This document shows, in pieces, positions 7,525-16,179 of a stretch of 64,000 bases of DNA. The notes under the pieces were generated by a model. It was not told where the DNA came from. It searched no databases and saw nothing but the letters and a program-made list of their open reading frames with translations. The stretch lies in NCBI RefSeq assembly GCF_000023585.1, contig NC_012914.1, forward strand, positions 5,029,501 to 5,093,500. Direction: 5' to 3'. Origin of the DNA: Paenibacillus sp. JDR-2. GTDB lineage: Bacteria; Bacillota; Bacilli; Paenibacillales; Paenibacillaceae. Made by a program: the position numbers and the translations under genes. Each line of letters starts with the position of its first letter. The first letter of the stretch is position 1.

Positions 7525-9327
7525 TTAAGCTTGCTTGTTGCCTGCAGCAGCCGCTTCCGGCTTAGGCTTCAGAACAGTACGGATATGGAGCTGCTCAAGC
7601 TGCGACAGCTCGACCGGAGACGGTGCATCGCACAGCAGGTCGGTTGCGCTTGCCGTTTTCGGGAATGCAATGGTCTCACGCAGGTTCGTGCGGCCTGTCA
7701 ACAGCATGACGAGACGGTCGAAGCCAAATGCGATACCGCCGTGTGGAGGCGTACCATAGTCGAAGGCGTCAAGCAGGAAGCCAAACTTCTCATGCGCTTC
7801 TTCCATGTTGAAACCAAGCGCGCCGAACATTTTCTCCTGAATATCACGCTTGTAGATACGCATCGAACCGCCGCCTACTTCGTAGCCGTTCAGAACGATA
7901 TCGTAGGCTTGCGCGCGGATTTGTCCCGGATCTGTATCGAACAGGTGCAGATCTTCGTCTTTTGGACGCGTGAACGGATGGTGAACCGCTACATAGCGTT
8001 TTGCTTCTTCGTCCCACTCCAGCATAGGGAAGTCAACAACCCATACGAACTTGAACTTGGAATCGTCGATCAGACCCAGCTCACGGCCGACTTTCAGACG
8101 AAGGTTGCCAAGAACGTCAGCAACAACTTTTGCTTTGTCGGCAGAGAATGTCAGGAGGTCGCCGTCTTCAACGTTCAGACGCTCGGTCAAAGCTGCGATT
8201 TCTTCCGGCTTCAGGAATTTAACGATTGGACCTTTCCACTCGCCGTCTTTAATCGTGATCCAAGCAAGGCCTTTACCGCCATAACGGGCAGCGAACGGCT
8301 GCAGATCGTCAAGCTCTTTGCGGCTCCAGTGGCCGCAGCCTTTTGCGTTGAACGCCTTCACGACGCCGCCGCTTGCCGCAACGCTTGCGAAAACTTTAAC
8401 GTCGCTTGTCGCAACGATATCGGTAATATCTTCGATTTCCATGCCGAAACGAAGGTCCGGCTTGTCGGAACCGTATTTGTTCATTGCATCCGCATAAGTA
8501 ATGCGTTGGATCGGAAGCTCAACCTCTACGCCAATCGTTTCGCGGAACAGGCGGGCAATCAGCTGCTCCATCATGCCGAGCAATTGATCTTGCGTCAGGA
8601 ACGAAGTCTCGATGTCGACTTGCGTGAATTCCGGTTGACGGTCCGCGCGAAGGTCTTCGTCACGGAAGCAGCGAGCGATTTGGTAGTAGCGTTCAATACC
8701 GCCAACCATCAGCAATTGCTTGAAGATTTGCGGCGATTGCGGCAATGCGAAGAATTCGCCTTCGTGAACGCGGCTTGGTACCAGGTAATCACGAGCGCCT
8801 TCCGGCGTGCTTTTCGTCAGGATTGGCGTTTCAACGTCAATAAAGCCTTCACCGTCAAGGAAATCGCGGAATACTTTTGCCGCTTTCGAACGAAGCAAGA
8901 GTGTTTTATGCATTTCAGGACGGCGCAGGTCGAGGTAACGGTATTTCAGGCGAAGCGATTCGTCCACTTCAACGCCGTCTTCGATTGGGAATGGAGGCGT
9001 TTTTGCTGCGTTGATTACTTCGATCTCCGTAACACGGATTTCGATTTCGCCCGTTGCCAGGTTTTTGTTAACTGTTTCAGCGTCACGTTCTACAACCGTC
9101 CCTTTTACAGCCAGTACGAATTCGTTACGCGCACGGTCAGCGATTGCCAAAGCTTCGCCGGAGAAATCAGGGTTAAATACGGTTTGCACGATACCCGTAC
9201 GGTCGCGCAGGTCGATGAACAATACACCGCCAAGGTCACGACGGCGTTGTACCCAGCCGTTCAGTGTTACTTCTTCGCCAATGTTGGCTTTTGTCAAGGT
9301 GCCGCACTGATGAGTTTTCAGCATCAT
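7525..9327 (-). CDS. aspS: Aspartate--tRNA ligase
   Basis: A 600-residue class IIb aminoacyl-tRNA synthetase of the bacterial type. The N-terminal OB-fold anticodon-binding domain includes LNGWVQRRRDLGGVLFIDLRDRTG (first half near residue 22). Motif 2 is in FRDEDLRADRQPEFTQ, a GAD insertion domain follows in the middle, and motif 3 is GIAFGFDRLVMLL near residue 535. Length is normal. The first of two adjacent ATGs (9327) is about ten bases from a GGGGAG ribosome-binding site. It lies 24 bases after hisS under the same T-box leader. I did not determine whether it is discriminating or also charges tRNA-Asn. Confidence 0.97.
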   Translation of the reverse strand: MMLKTHQCGTLTKANIGEEVTLNGWVQRRRDLGGVLFIDLRDRTGIVQTVFNPDFSGEALAIADRARNEFVLAVKGTVVERDAETVNKNLATGEIEIRVTEIEVINAAKTPPFPIEDGVEVDESLRLKYRYLDLRRPEMHKTLLLRSKAAKVFRDFLDGEGFIDVETPILTKSTPEGARDYLVPSRVHEGEFFALPQSPQIFKQLLMVGGIERYYQIARCFRDEDLRADRQPEFTQVDIETSFLTQDQLLGMMEQLIARLFRETIGVEVELPIQRITYADAMNKYGSDKPDLRFGMEIEDITDIVATSDVKVFASVAASGGVVKAFNAKGCGHWSRKELDDLQPFAARYGGKGLAWITIKDGEWKGPIVKFLKPEEIAALTERLNVEDGDLLTFSADKAKVVADVLGNLRLKVGRELGLIDDSKFKFVWVVDFPMLEWDEEAKRYVAVHHPFTRPKDEDLHLFDTDPGQIRAQAYDIVLNGYEVGGGSMRIYKRDIQEKMFGALGFNMEEAHEKFGFLLDAFDYGTPPHGGIAFGFDRLVMLLTGRTNLRETIAFPKTASATDLLCDAPSPVELSQLEQLHIRTVLKPKPEAAAAGNKQA

Positions 9328-9351
9328 AATGGATGTAACTCCCCTTTATAA

Positions 9352-10602
9352 TTAGTTGGATTTCAGTTCTGAAGCAAGGCTAGCTAACGCCACAACGCGC
9401 TGCTCGCCAGTCGCCATTTCCTTCAAGGCAATCTCGCCGCGTTCCAGTTCGTCATCGCCGAGAATAGCCGTATAACGGGCTTGCAGACGGTCTGCCGACT
9501 TCATCTGCGCCTTCATTTTACGACCCAGATAATCGCGTTCCGCGCGGATACCGGAGGTACGGAGCTCATAGACCAGTCTTGTTACTTCCCGGTCCGCCGC
9601 TTCGCCCAGCGCTACCACGTAAACGTCAACCTGATGCGCATTGTCCAGCTCGGCTTGTTGATGCTCAAGCAGCATAATCGTGCGCTCCAGGCCAAGTCCA
9701 AGTCCTACGCCCGGTTGATCGGGTCCGCCGATTTCGGCTACAAGTCCGTTATAACGGCCGCCGCCGCCAATCGTATCGATGGCGCCGATCCCCTCCGCTT
9801 TGTATTCGAAAGCGGTGTGAGTGTAGTAATCGAGGCCGCGAACAAGTCTAGGATTGATAGTGAATGGAATACCCATATCCGATAAGCATGTTTTTACTTT
9901 CTCGAAATGGGTCGTGCACTCCTCGTCCAGGCTGTCGAGAATCGATGGCGCAGCTTCAAAGCGAGCCTGGTCGGTCTTGCAGTCGAGTACGCGAAGCGGA
10001 TTACGCTCCATGCGGGACTGACAGTCCTTGCAGAGCTGCTCGCGCATCGGCATAAGGAAAGCAAGCAGCTTCTCGCGGAAGGCTGCGCGAACCGCAGGCG
10101 TACCAACAGAGTTAATCTCTACGCGGACACCCTTCAGTCCTACCTCCGTGAAGAAGGTATAACCTAAAGCGATAACTTCCGCATCGATGGCTGGCTCCAC
10201 CGATCCAAGCGCTTCGATCCCGAATTGGTGGAACTGGCGGTAACGGCCGGCCTGCTGGCGCTCATAACGGAACATCGGTCCGATATAATACAGCTTTGAT
10301 ACATCCGGCTCGCCGTACAATTTGTTCTCGACATACGAACGGACAACACCCGCCGTTCCTTCCGGACGAAGCGTAATGCTGCGATCGCCGCGGTCCGTGA
10401 AGGTGTACATCTCTTTCTCCACGATATCCGTCGTTTCGCCTACGCCGCGTTGGAACAGCTCCGTTGCTTCGAAGATCGGCGTACGAATTTCACGAAAATT
10501 AAAGCGTCGGCAAATATCGCGGGCTTTCTGCTCCGCATACTGCCATCGCTCAACTACTCCAGGCAAAATATCTTGTGTGCCCGGTGACTTTTGAAAAGCC
10601 AT
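9352..10602 (-). CDS. hisS: Histidine--tRNA ligase
   Basis: A 416-residue class IIa synthetase attaching histidine to tRNA-His. Motif 1 region TPIFEATELFQRGVGE, TLRPEGTAGVVRSY, motif 2 MFRYERQQAGRYRQFHQ, the histidine-specific LVRGLDYYTHTAFEY and motif 3 GLGLGLERTIMLLE are all present and in order; the C-terminal anticodon-binding domain ends near the stop. The ATG at 10602 is preceded by AGGAGGGTTTGCA, and this AGGAGG is contributed by the last unit of the 53-bp repeat array. It is the first gene of the hisS-aspS-tcdA unit. Confidence 0.97.
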   Translation of the reverse strand: MAFQKSPGTQDILPGVVERWQYAEQKARDICRRFNFREIRTPIFEATELFQRGVGETTDIVEKEMYTFTDRGDRSITLRPEGTAGVVRSYVENKLYGEPDVSKLYYIGPMFRYERQQAGRYRQFHQFGIEALGSVEPAIDAEVIALGYTFFTEVGLKGVRVEINSVGTPAVRAAFREKLLAFLMPMREQLCKDCQSRMERNPLRVLDCKTDQARFEAAPSILDSLDEECTTHFEKVKTCLSDMGIPFTINPRLVRGLDYYTHTAFEYKAEGIGAIDTIGGGGRYNGLVAEIGGPDQPGVGLGLGLERTIMLLEHQQAELDNAHQVDVYVVALGEAADREVTRLVYELRTSGIRAERDYLGRKMKAQMKSADRLQARYTAILGDDELERGEIALKEMATGEQRVVALASLASELKSN

Positions 10603-10612
10603 TGCAAACCCT

Positions 10613-10789
10613 CCTAAAAAGAATTGTCGCGTCTTTTGCGATGATTCTTGCCTCGTAAGCGTAATCCTAAAAAGAATTGTCGCGACTTTGGCGATGATTC
10701 TTGCCTCGTAAGCGTAATCCTAAAAAGAATTGTCGCGACTTTGGCGAGAATTCTTACTTCGTAAGCGTAATCCTAAAGAATTGTCGCGT
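10613..10789 (-). repeat. 3.4 tandem copies of a 53-bp hairpin unit in the hisS leader
   Basis: Units occupy 10613-10665, 10666-10718 and 10719-10771, with a partial copy at 10772-10789. On the minus strand each unit contains AAGAATcatcGC ... GCGacAATTCTT followed by TTT, a terminator-like hairpin, preceded by GCTTACGA. The unit nearest hisS supplies its ribosome-binding site. The units differ at few positions, and some changes keep the stem paired. The array lies between the T-box terminator and hisS. Related single copies are at 7456-7523 and 20820-20870. Confidence 0.88.
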
Positions 10790-10815
10790 CTGTACTTAAT
10801 AACTCATAATCACGC

Positions 10816-11100
10816 AAAAAACTCCCGCCCCTAACGATACGCCGTTAAAGGCTAATCGTTAGGGACGAGAGTTGAACTCCCGTGGTGCCACCCATATTCC
10901 GGACAATCTAGTCCGCTCATTAACGGTTAACGCCCGTTACACGCAGACTGGCTATTGGCAATGATCCTGCGGATCATCCGTTCACCGTCTGTTCTCCGGA
11001 AGGTCGATTCATCCTGTCACCATAAAGACGCTTGCAGCCTTGGCGCCTCTCTCTGGGTACGTGTACGGGATTACTTTGTTCCATCAACGAATCAGAAATT
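10816..11100 (-). promoter_or_regulatory. T-box leader (tRNA-sensing riboswitch), probable Asp specifier
   Basis: The minus strand carries the T-box core GGTGGCACCACGG (about 10880-10892). It is followed by an intrinsic terminator in which ACTCTCGTCCCTAACGAT pairs with ATCGTTAGGGGCGGGAGT and T residues follow (10816-10873). Stem I begins with GATTCGTT (11086-11093), which pairs with GATGAATC (11006-11013), and includes the AGTA and AGAGAG features usual in stem I. In the 3' side of the specifier loop the sequence is GGTGACAGG, giving a candidate GAC (Asp) codon at 11016-11018; I see no equally placed His codon. Uncharged cognate tRNA would stabilise the antiterminator and switch on hisS-aspS-tcdA. 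Confidence 0.92.
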
Positions 11101-11116
11101 TATATACTGAGACCTA

Positions 11117-11145
11117 ATTCTAACCGTGTCGACAAAATAAGTCAA
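11117..11145 (-). promoter_or_regulatory. Sigma-A promoter of the hisS T-box leader
   Basis: On the minus strand TTGACT (11140-11145) and TAGAAT (11117-11122) are separated by 17 bases. They lie about 25 bases upstream of T-box stem I. Confidence 0.85.
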
Positions 11146-11183
11146 TAGTCAATCACATTTCACCAGTATGCCTCTTTGCGGAC

Positions 11184-11213
11184 AAAAAAAAACCTGCAGC
11201 CATCGTTGCAGGT
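11184..11213 (-). terminator. Second intrinsic terminator downstream of the small gene
   Basis: On the minus strand ACCTGCA pairs with TGCAGGT around an 8-base loop and is followed by nine T residues. It lies 130 bases beyond the first terminator, just upstream of the hisS promoter. The 130 bases between the two terminators hold no credible gene that I can see. Confidence 0.75.
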
Positions 11214-11345
11214 CCAGAAATTATATTTTTAAAAAGGGGGTCGATATTTATTATAGGATAGGGATGTTAAAGAAGCGTTATAAACTCATTACAGTAATAT
11301 TACAAAATAGTAAGCGGTTCATTTACGAACATTCGGCTTTGAAGC

Positions 11346-11373
11346 AAAAAAGCTGCCCGGCAAGAGCAGCCTT
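11346..11373 (-). terminator. Terminator after the 55-residue small gene
   Basis: On the minus strand GCTGCTC pairs with GGGCAGC (one G-U) around TTGCC and is followed by six T residues. It begins 15 bases after the small-gene stop codon. Confidence 0.8.
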
Positions 11374-11388
11374 TCGCTTATGTTTGAT

Positions 11389-11556
11389 TTACATGCGTCC
11401 GCCGGGCTCACGCCGGTTCGAAGGAAATGCGAAAAATTCCTCCGCCGTCTCCACCTGCTCCTCCAGCCTCGACATTACAATCGCTTCGCGGCGATCCGTA
11501 TGAAGAAGTCTGCGGGAGGCCCGCTCCACGCCTTGTTCCTTGCGGGATTGATGCAT
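11389..11556 (-). CDS. Small charged protein of unknown function (55 aa)
   Basis: This frame starts at ATG 11556 with AGAAGGAG eight bases upstream, a strong ribosome-binding site, and is followed by a good terminator. The product is highly charged (MHQSRKEQGVERASRRLLHT at the N-terminus, then a helix with SRLEEQVETAEEF) and has no signal peptide or membrane segment. I do not recognise the family. The ribosome-binding site, position downstream of dtd (91-base gap) and downstream terminator support a real gene. A longer version starting 21 bases upstream would place the ribosome-binding site inside the coding region, so the shorter start is preferred. Confidence 0.55.
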   Translation of the reverse strand: MHQSRKEQGVERASRRLLHTDRREAIVMSRLEEQVETAEEFFAFPSNRREPGGRM

Positions 11557-11647
11557 AAGATAAGCTCCTTCTGCCAACAGATACTTGAGGCTGATTAAGC
11601 CATGCCTGTCTCTATTGTTGCCAGCCGGAGCCTATCTTACCCGCTAT

Positions 11648-12091
11648 TTACTGTTTGCTGTCGATAATTAATGTCACGGGTCCCGAGTTCACGAGTGCGA
11701 CATCCATCATCGCGCCGAAACGGCCTGTCTCAACAATCAAGCCTGCTGCGCGGAGCAACTCGTTGAAACGGTTGTAGAGCGGTTCCGCCAACTCCGGACG
11801 TGCGGCAGCCATAAAGTTCGGACGCCGCCCTTTTCTGCTGTCCCCGTACAACGTGAACTGCGAAATCGATAGAATCTGTCCGCCGACGTCAACAACGGAG
11901 AAATTCATTTTCTCATTCTCATCCTCGAAGATCCGCAGACCTGCTACCTTATCCGCCATCCAGCGGATGTCGTCTTCCGTATCCTCATGCGTGATTCCGA
12001 CGAGAAGCACAAGACCGTTATCTATTGCCCCAACGACTTCCCCGTCGATGGTTACGCTTGCCTGCTTACTGCGCTGTACAACTACCTTCAC
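11648..12091 (-). CDS. dtd: D-aminoacyl-tRNA deacylase
   Basis: A 147-residue homodimeric enzyme that hydrolyses D-amino acids (and mischarged glycine) from tRNA. The two active-site signatures SQFTLYGD (residues 77-84) and the cis-Pro motif NSGPVT (135-140) are intact. The length is standard for the family. It follows relA by 17 bases, the arrangement known from B. subtilis (relA then dtd), so the two are probably co-transcribed from the relA promoter. Confidence 0.96.
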   Translation of the reverse strand: MKVVVQRSKQASVTIDGEVVGAIDNGLVLLVGITHEDTEDDIRWMADKVAGLRIFEDENEKMNFSVVDVGGQILSISQFTLYGDSRKGRRPNFMAAARPELAEPLYNRFNELLRAAGLIVETGRFGAMMDVALVNSGPVTLIIDSKQ

Positions 12092-12108
12092 TGCGGGTAA
12101 ACCTCCAA

Positions 12109-14292
12109 CTAGCTGTTCATAATGCGCTGAACGGAGTAAACATCCTGAACGCGTTTGATTTTCTCTACTACAGAGGATAAATGATCAATATTACGGATAA
12201 GCACGGTCATATGAATCATCGCCATTTTATTCTTCACCGAGCGGCCCGTAACCGCCGAAATATTCGTCTTGCTCTCGGACACAGCCTGCAGAACCTCATT
12301 AAGAAGTCCCGAACGGTCATGACCCGTAATCTCGATATCTACGCTATAGTTGGATTCAATCGAATCCTCCCACTCCACCTCAATGACGCGGTCCGCCTCT
12401 TCACCCTCCGAATTAAACGGAATGTTCTGGCAGTCCATCCGATGGACCGACACGCCTCTGCCGCGGGTAATGTAACCGATAATCGTGTCGCCCGGCACCG
12501 GGTTGCAGCAGCGCGCAAAACGGACCAGCAAATTGTCGATCCCTTTTACCGTTACGCCATTGGTCGGACGGTTCTTGCGGTGGCCCGGAGATTTCATCTC
12601 CTTCGGCTCGGAGGTTAGCTCGATCAGATTGGATTTCTCCGCTTCCTTGCGAAGCTTCTCCGTCAGACGCGTACAAATCTGAGCAGCCGTAATACCGCCA
12701 AAGCCGATAGCCGACATCATATCTTCAATATCGTTGAAATTGAACTTGTTCGCCACTTCCTGCAGCTTGTCATCGCTCATCCAGGCAGACGGCTCAACGC
12801 CCAAGCGCTTCAGCTCGCGCTCAAGCAGATCGCGGCCTTTGGCGACGTTCTCTTCCCGCTTCTCGCGTTTGAACCATTGACGAATCTTGCTGCGGGCATG
12901 GGACGACTGCGCAATCTTCACCCAGTCCTGGCTAGGACCGTAGGAATGCTTCGACGTTAGTATCTCGATAATGTCGCCGGTCTTCAGCTTATGGTCAAGC
13001 GGCACAATCCGTCCGTTGACCTTCGCGCCAATCGTCCGGTTGCCGACCTCCGTATGAATCCGGTATGCAAAGTCCAGCGGTACCGAGCCGGCAGGCAGCT
13101 CAATGACTTCACCGCTTGGCGTAAACACGAATACAAGATCGGCGAAAAAGTCCATCTTGAGCGATTCCATAAACTCCGAGGCATCGCGCGCTTCGTTCTG
13201 GAGCTCCATAATTTCGCGCAGCCAGGACATTTTGTCCTCGAAATTATTATTCGGCACAACAGTGCCTTCTTTGTAAGCCCAATGGGCCGCGATACCGTAT
13301 TCGGAGGTGCGATGCATATCCCAGGTACGGATCTGCACTTCCGTCGGCTCCCCGTTTGGTCCGATTACCGTCGTATGCAAGGACTGGTACATGTTTGCCT
13401 TCGGCATCGCAATATAGTCCTTGAACCGTCCCGGCATCGGCTTCCACAGCGTATGAATAATGCCAAGCGTGGCATAACAGTCTTTAATATTGTCTACGAT
13501 AATCCGGATAGCCATCAGATCGTAAATCTCGTTAAACTGTTTGTTCTTGACGGTCATTTTCTTGTAAATGCTGTATATATGCTTCGGACGGCCAGAGATA
13601 TCCCCATCGATGCCCATCTCTTCGAGCTTCTCTTTAATCCGGCCGATTACATCGGAGATAAACAGCTCGCGCTCCGCCCGCTTCTTCTTCATCAGATTCG
13701 CGATACGGTAGTATTGCTGCGGATTCAAGTATCGCAGAGCGATATCTTCCATCTCCCATTTAATCGCGGAAATACCAAGCCGGTGAGCAATCGGGCAAAA
13801 GATTTCCAGAGTCTCGTAGGCGATGCGCCGCTGTGCTTCCTCGGACTGGAACTTCAGCGTACGCATATTATGAAGGCGGTCCGCCAGCTTAATCAGAATG
13901 ACCCGGATATCCTGCGCCATCGCCAGGAACATCTTCCGGTAGTTTTCATTCTGCTGCTCTTCCTTCGAACGGAACTTGATCTTCTCAAGCTTGGTCAATC
14001 CGTCGACGAGCATTGCGCAGGTTTCGCCAAATTTCGCGCGGATGACCTCAAGGTCAACTGTTGTATCCTCAACAACGTCATGCAGTAATGCCGCGATAAT
14101 CGACAGTACGTCCATCTGCATATCCACGATAATTTCGGCAACGGCAACAGGGTGAAGAATGTAAGGCTCCCCTGATTTGCGCACTTGTCCGTGGTGGGCT
14201 TGGTCCGCAAATTCATAGGCTTCCCTGATGCGTACAAGATCCTGTTCTTTTATATAGGCCGACGCCTTTTCGATTAACTGCTCTATGCCCAT
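12109..14292 (-). CDS. relA: Bifunctional (p)ppGpp synthetase/hydrolase
   Basis: A 727-residue long RSH enzyme that makes and degrades the stringent-response alarmones. The N-terminal hydrolase domain carries HDVVEDT (HD at residues 71-72). The synthetase domain includes GRPKHIYSIYKKM and RFKDYIAMPKANMYQSLH. TGS (PLDFAYRIHTEVG), helical/zinc-finger-like (RFARCCNPVPGDTIIGYITR) and C-terminal ACT (VDIEITGHDRSGLLNEV) domains follow. The ATG at 14292 with AAAGGAC just upstream is preferred to the frame opening at 14385, because the likely promoter (14350-14378) lies within that extension. In B. subtilis apt precedes relA; here a transporter cassette lies between them. Confidence 0.97.
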   Translation of the reverse strand: MGIEQLIEKASAYIKEQDLVRIREAYEFADQAHHGQVRKSGEPYILHPVAVAEIIVDMQMDVLSIIAALLHDVVEDTTVDLEVIRAKFGETCAMLVDGLTKLEKIKFRSKEEQQNENYRKMFLAMAQDIRVILIKLADRLHNMRTLKFQSEEAQRRIAYETLEIFCPIAHRLGISAIKWEMEDIALRYLNPQQYYRIANLMKKKRAERELFISDVIGRIKEKLEEMGIDGDISGRPKHIYSIYKKMTVKNKQFNEIYDLMAIRIIVDNIKDCYATLGIIHTLWKPMPGRFKDYIAMPKANMYQSLHTTVIGPNGEPTEVQIRTWDMHRTSEYGIAAHWAYKEGTVVPNNNFEDKMSWLREIMELQNEARDASEFMESLKMDFFADLVFVFTPSGEVIELPAGSVPLDFAYRIHTEVGNRTIGAKVNGRIVPLDHKLKTGDIIEILTSKHSYGPSQDWVKIAQSSHARSKIRQWFKREKREENVAKGRDLLERELKRLGVEPSAWMSDDKLQEVANKFNFNDIEDMMSAIGFGGITAAQICTRLTEKLRKEAEKSNLIELTSEPKEMKSPGHRKNRPTNGVTVKGIDNLLVRFARCCNPVPGDTIIGYITRGRGVSVHRMDCQNIPFNSEGEEADRVIEVEWEDSIESNYSVDIEITGHDRSGLLNEVLQAVSESKTNISAVTGRSVKNKMAMIHMTVLIRNIDHLSSVVEKIKRVQDVYSVQRIMNS

Positions 14293-14349
14293 GAATTGTC
14301 CTTTCCGAACGCTTGACTCCGATTCGCGCATTTTCCGAGTTTTCTTAAT

Positions 14350-14378
14350 ATTATGCTGGAAGTAGGCATCCGCGTCAA
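14350..14378 (-). promoter_or_regulatory. Sigma-A promoter of relA-dtd
   Basis: On the minus strand TTGACG (14373-14378) and CATAAT (14350-14355) are separated by exactly 17 bases. They lie about 57 bases upstream of the relA start, giving relA its own promoter independent of the sensor kinase gene upstream. Confidence 0.75.
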
Positions 14379-14411
14379 CCTGCATCCCTCACCAAATTTC
14401 GCGCAAGGAAG

Positions 14412-16178
14412 CTAAGCGGATTCGGCCGGAATGCGAATATGAACACATGTACCTTCACCTTCCGCACTCTCAATCGCCACGCCGAAATCTTTACCGTAAT
14501 AAAGCTGGATCCTCTCGTGTACATTACGGATTCCGTAACCTACGCGTTCCACTCCTTCGCCGCTAAATATATGGAAAATCGTCTCTTGAGGCATGCCGTT
14601 GCCGTTGTCCGCAACGAGCAGATGGACAACCTCCCCTTCCAGATAGCCGCTCACCTGTATATCAATCTGGTCTCCGCGCCAAGCATGCTCGAGCACATTC
14701 TCGACAAAAGGCTGAACGATCAGCTTGACGGTTGCGAGATCGACAATTTCCGGGGAAATATTATAGTCGATTTGGACCCGGTCGCCGTATTTTATTTGCT
14801 GGATGTCCATATAAGCCCGGACCTGCTCGATTTCCTTGACGATTGGAATAATGGTCTGACCTTCATTCAGGGACAACCGGTAAAACTTGGCAAGGTTCAT
14901 GACCATCTGATGCTGCTTTTCGACCTGCCCGAATTTGGCCAGCCGGCTGATCGAGGAGAGCGTATTATATAAAAAATGCGGATTGATCTGCGCTTGAAGC
15001 GTCTCCAGCTCCGCCTCTTTCTTTTTCAAATTTGTCGTATAGACCTCTTCAATCAAATTCTGCGTTCGTTTGCCCAACTCATTAAGCGAGGAAGCAATCG
15101 TCGTAAATTCATCGTTGCCGCTGTAATGAATCCGCCGCTGAAAGTCTCCCTGGCGGAAGGATTGAAGAACGGACATCACCTTTAATACCCGCCGTGAAAA
15201 CGTTCTCGAGACAAAAGTCGCGACCAGAAGAATCAGCACGCAGCTCGCACTGCAAATGACCAACGTCAGCAGCTTGACCTTCTGCGTATCCTTCTCTAAT
15301 ACCGAGGATGGAACCATCGCCGTGAGACTCCAGTTCAGACCGGGAAGCGGCTGCCGGATGACGAGATAATTCTTGCTTCTCCCCTCATCCCACAATTGCT
15401 CAGTCGACTGCTCGGTTGCTCCCGAAGCATATAGAATATTTCGGCTGCCATCGGTAATAAACAGGGTGCTGCCTACGCCAATCTTGCGGGAATCTACGCT
15501 CTGGAACATATCGGACAAGTAGACGCTGATCCGCATAAAGCCGATTTCTTTCGGTTTCGCCGACTCCAGATCAACTAACCGTCTGAGCATCGATATCCGG
15601 TTATAGCGGCCGTCATCCTCAATCTGCTTCCACTCTTGCGTCTCTCCGTATTGCTCGGCCGGGTATGATTTGTACCAGGGCTTCTGCGTAATCCGGTTCA
15701 AATGAAGCAGGTCAAAGAACTTGCCCTTCATGGCAAGAGGATCGATATTTTTGGTGTCGTAATAGATTTCCGGCAATGTCTCATTGCGCAAATAAACGCT
15801 CAGCCACATGCTCCGGTTCGTCGAATCGATGGTCTGCCGGAACTTCGGAAGCAGCAGCTTGGTTGTTGCTTCATAGCTTACCCAGCCCTCCTCGTAGTGG
15901 AGCAGCTGCTTCGATAAAGTTGTATCATAATAGAGAAGATCGGATAAGCGGACCGTATCCTCCAATTTATAGACGACGTTATCTTCGATTTGCTTCAACG
16001 TCCCTTTAATGGTATTCGTCGTATTTGAACGGATCGAATCCGTCATGATGTCGCTGGCGAAATAGCCAAACAGAAAGATCGGTATAATGATCAGCATCAT
16101 ATAAGAGATCAGCAGCTTGATGCCAAACGGAATAAACTTGCGGGGATGATTAGTGCCTGTAAGCGGCGATTGCATCAT
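14412..16178 (-). CDS. YesM-type sensor histidine kinase
   Basis: A 588-residue membrane histidine kinase of the LytS/YesM class. A first membrane segment (about residues 19-43) is followed by a large extracellular sensing region (about 45-290, probably dCache-like) and a second membrane segment (VKLLTLVICSASCVLILLVA, about 294-313). HAMP follows, then a His_kinase domain with the phosphoacceptor QINPHFLYNTLSSISRL, and a HATPase_c domain with VADNGNGMP. It is one base from the response-regulator stop codon, so the two are translationally coupled. The cognate regulator is the AraC-type protein at 16180-16983. The ligand is probably a sugar or polysaccharide fragment related to the neighbouring ABC transporter; that is inference from context. 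Confidence 0.93.
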   Translation of the reverse strand: MMQSPLTGTNHPRKFIPFGIKLLISYMMLIIIPIFLFGYFASDIMTDSIRSNTTNTIKGTLKQIEDNVVYKLEDTVRLSDLLYYDTTLSKQLLHYEEGWVSYEATTKLLLPKFRQTIDSTNRSMWLSVYLRNETLPEIYYDTKNIDPLAMKGKFFDLLHLNRITQKPWYKSYPAEQYGETQEWKQIEDDGRYNRISMLRRLVDLESAKPKEIGFMRISVYLSDMFQSVDSRKIGVGSTLFITDGSRNILYASGATEQSTEQLWDEGRSKNYLVIRQPLPGLNWSLTAMVPSSVLEKDTQKVKLLTLVICSASCVLILLVATFVSRTFSRRVLKVMSVLQSFRQGDFQRRIHYSGNDEFTTIASSLNELGKRTQNLIEEVYTTNLKKKEAELETLQAQINPHFLYNTLSSISRLAKFGQVEKQHQMVMNLAKFYRLSLNEGQTIIPIVKEIEQVRAYMDIQQIKYGDRVQIDYNISPEIVDLATVKLIVQPFVENVLEHAWRGDQIDIQVSGYLEGEVVHLLVADNGNGMPQETIFHIFSGEGVERVGYGIRNVHERIQLYYGKDFGVAIESAEGEGTCVHIRIPAESA

Positions 16179-16179
16179 A

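Noticed and set aside
7429..9351. A 640-residue open frame on the plus strand
   Set aside because: It lies exactly antisense to aspS, which has all class II synthetase motifs. The antisense product has no recognisable domain, no ribosome-binding site, and its composition mirrors the codons of aspS.
10613..10789. CRISPR-like array
   Set aside because: The units are strictly tandem with no spacers, each forms a hairpin, and no cas genes are in the window.
11168..11503. A 111-residue plus-strand protein
   Set aside because: The frame crosses the terminators for the opposite strand and overlaps the small gene; no promoter or ribosome-binding site supports it.
12991..14088. A 365-residue open frame on the plus strand
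   Set aside because: It is antisense to relA, overlapping the synthetase and hydrolase domains, with no family signature.
14293..14385. N-terminal extension of relA to 14385
   Set aside because: The relA promoter boxes are inside this stretch and ATG 14292 has the ribosome-binding site and family-like start.
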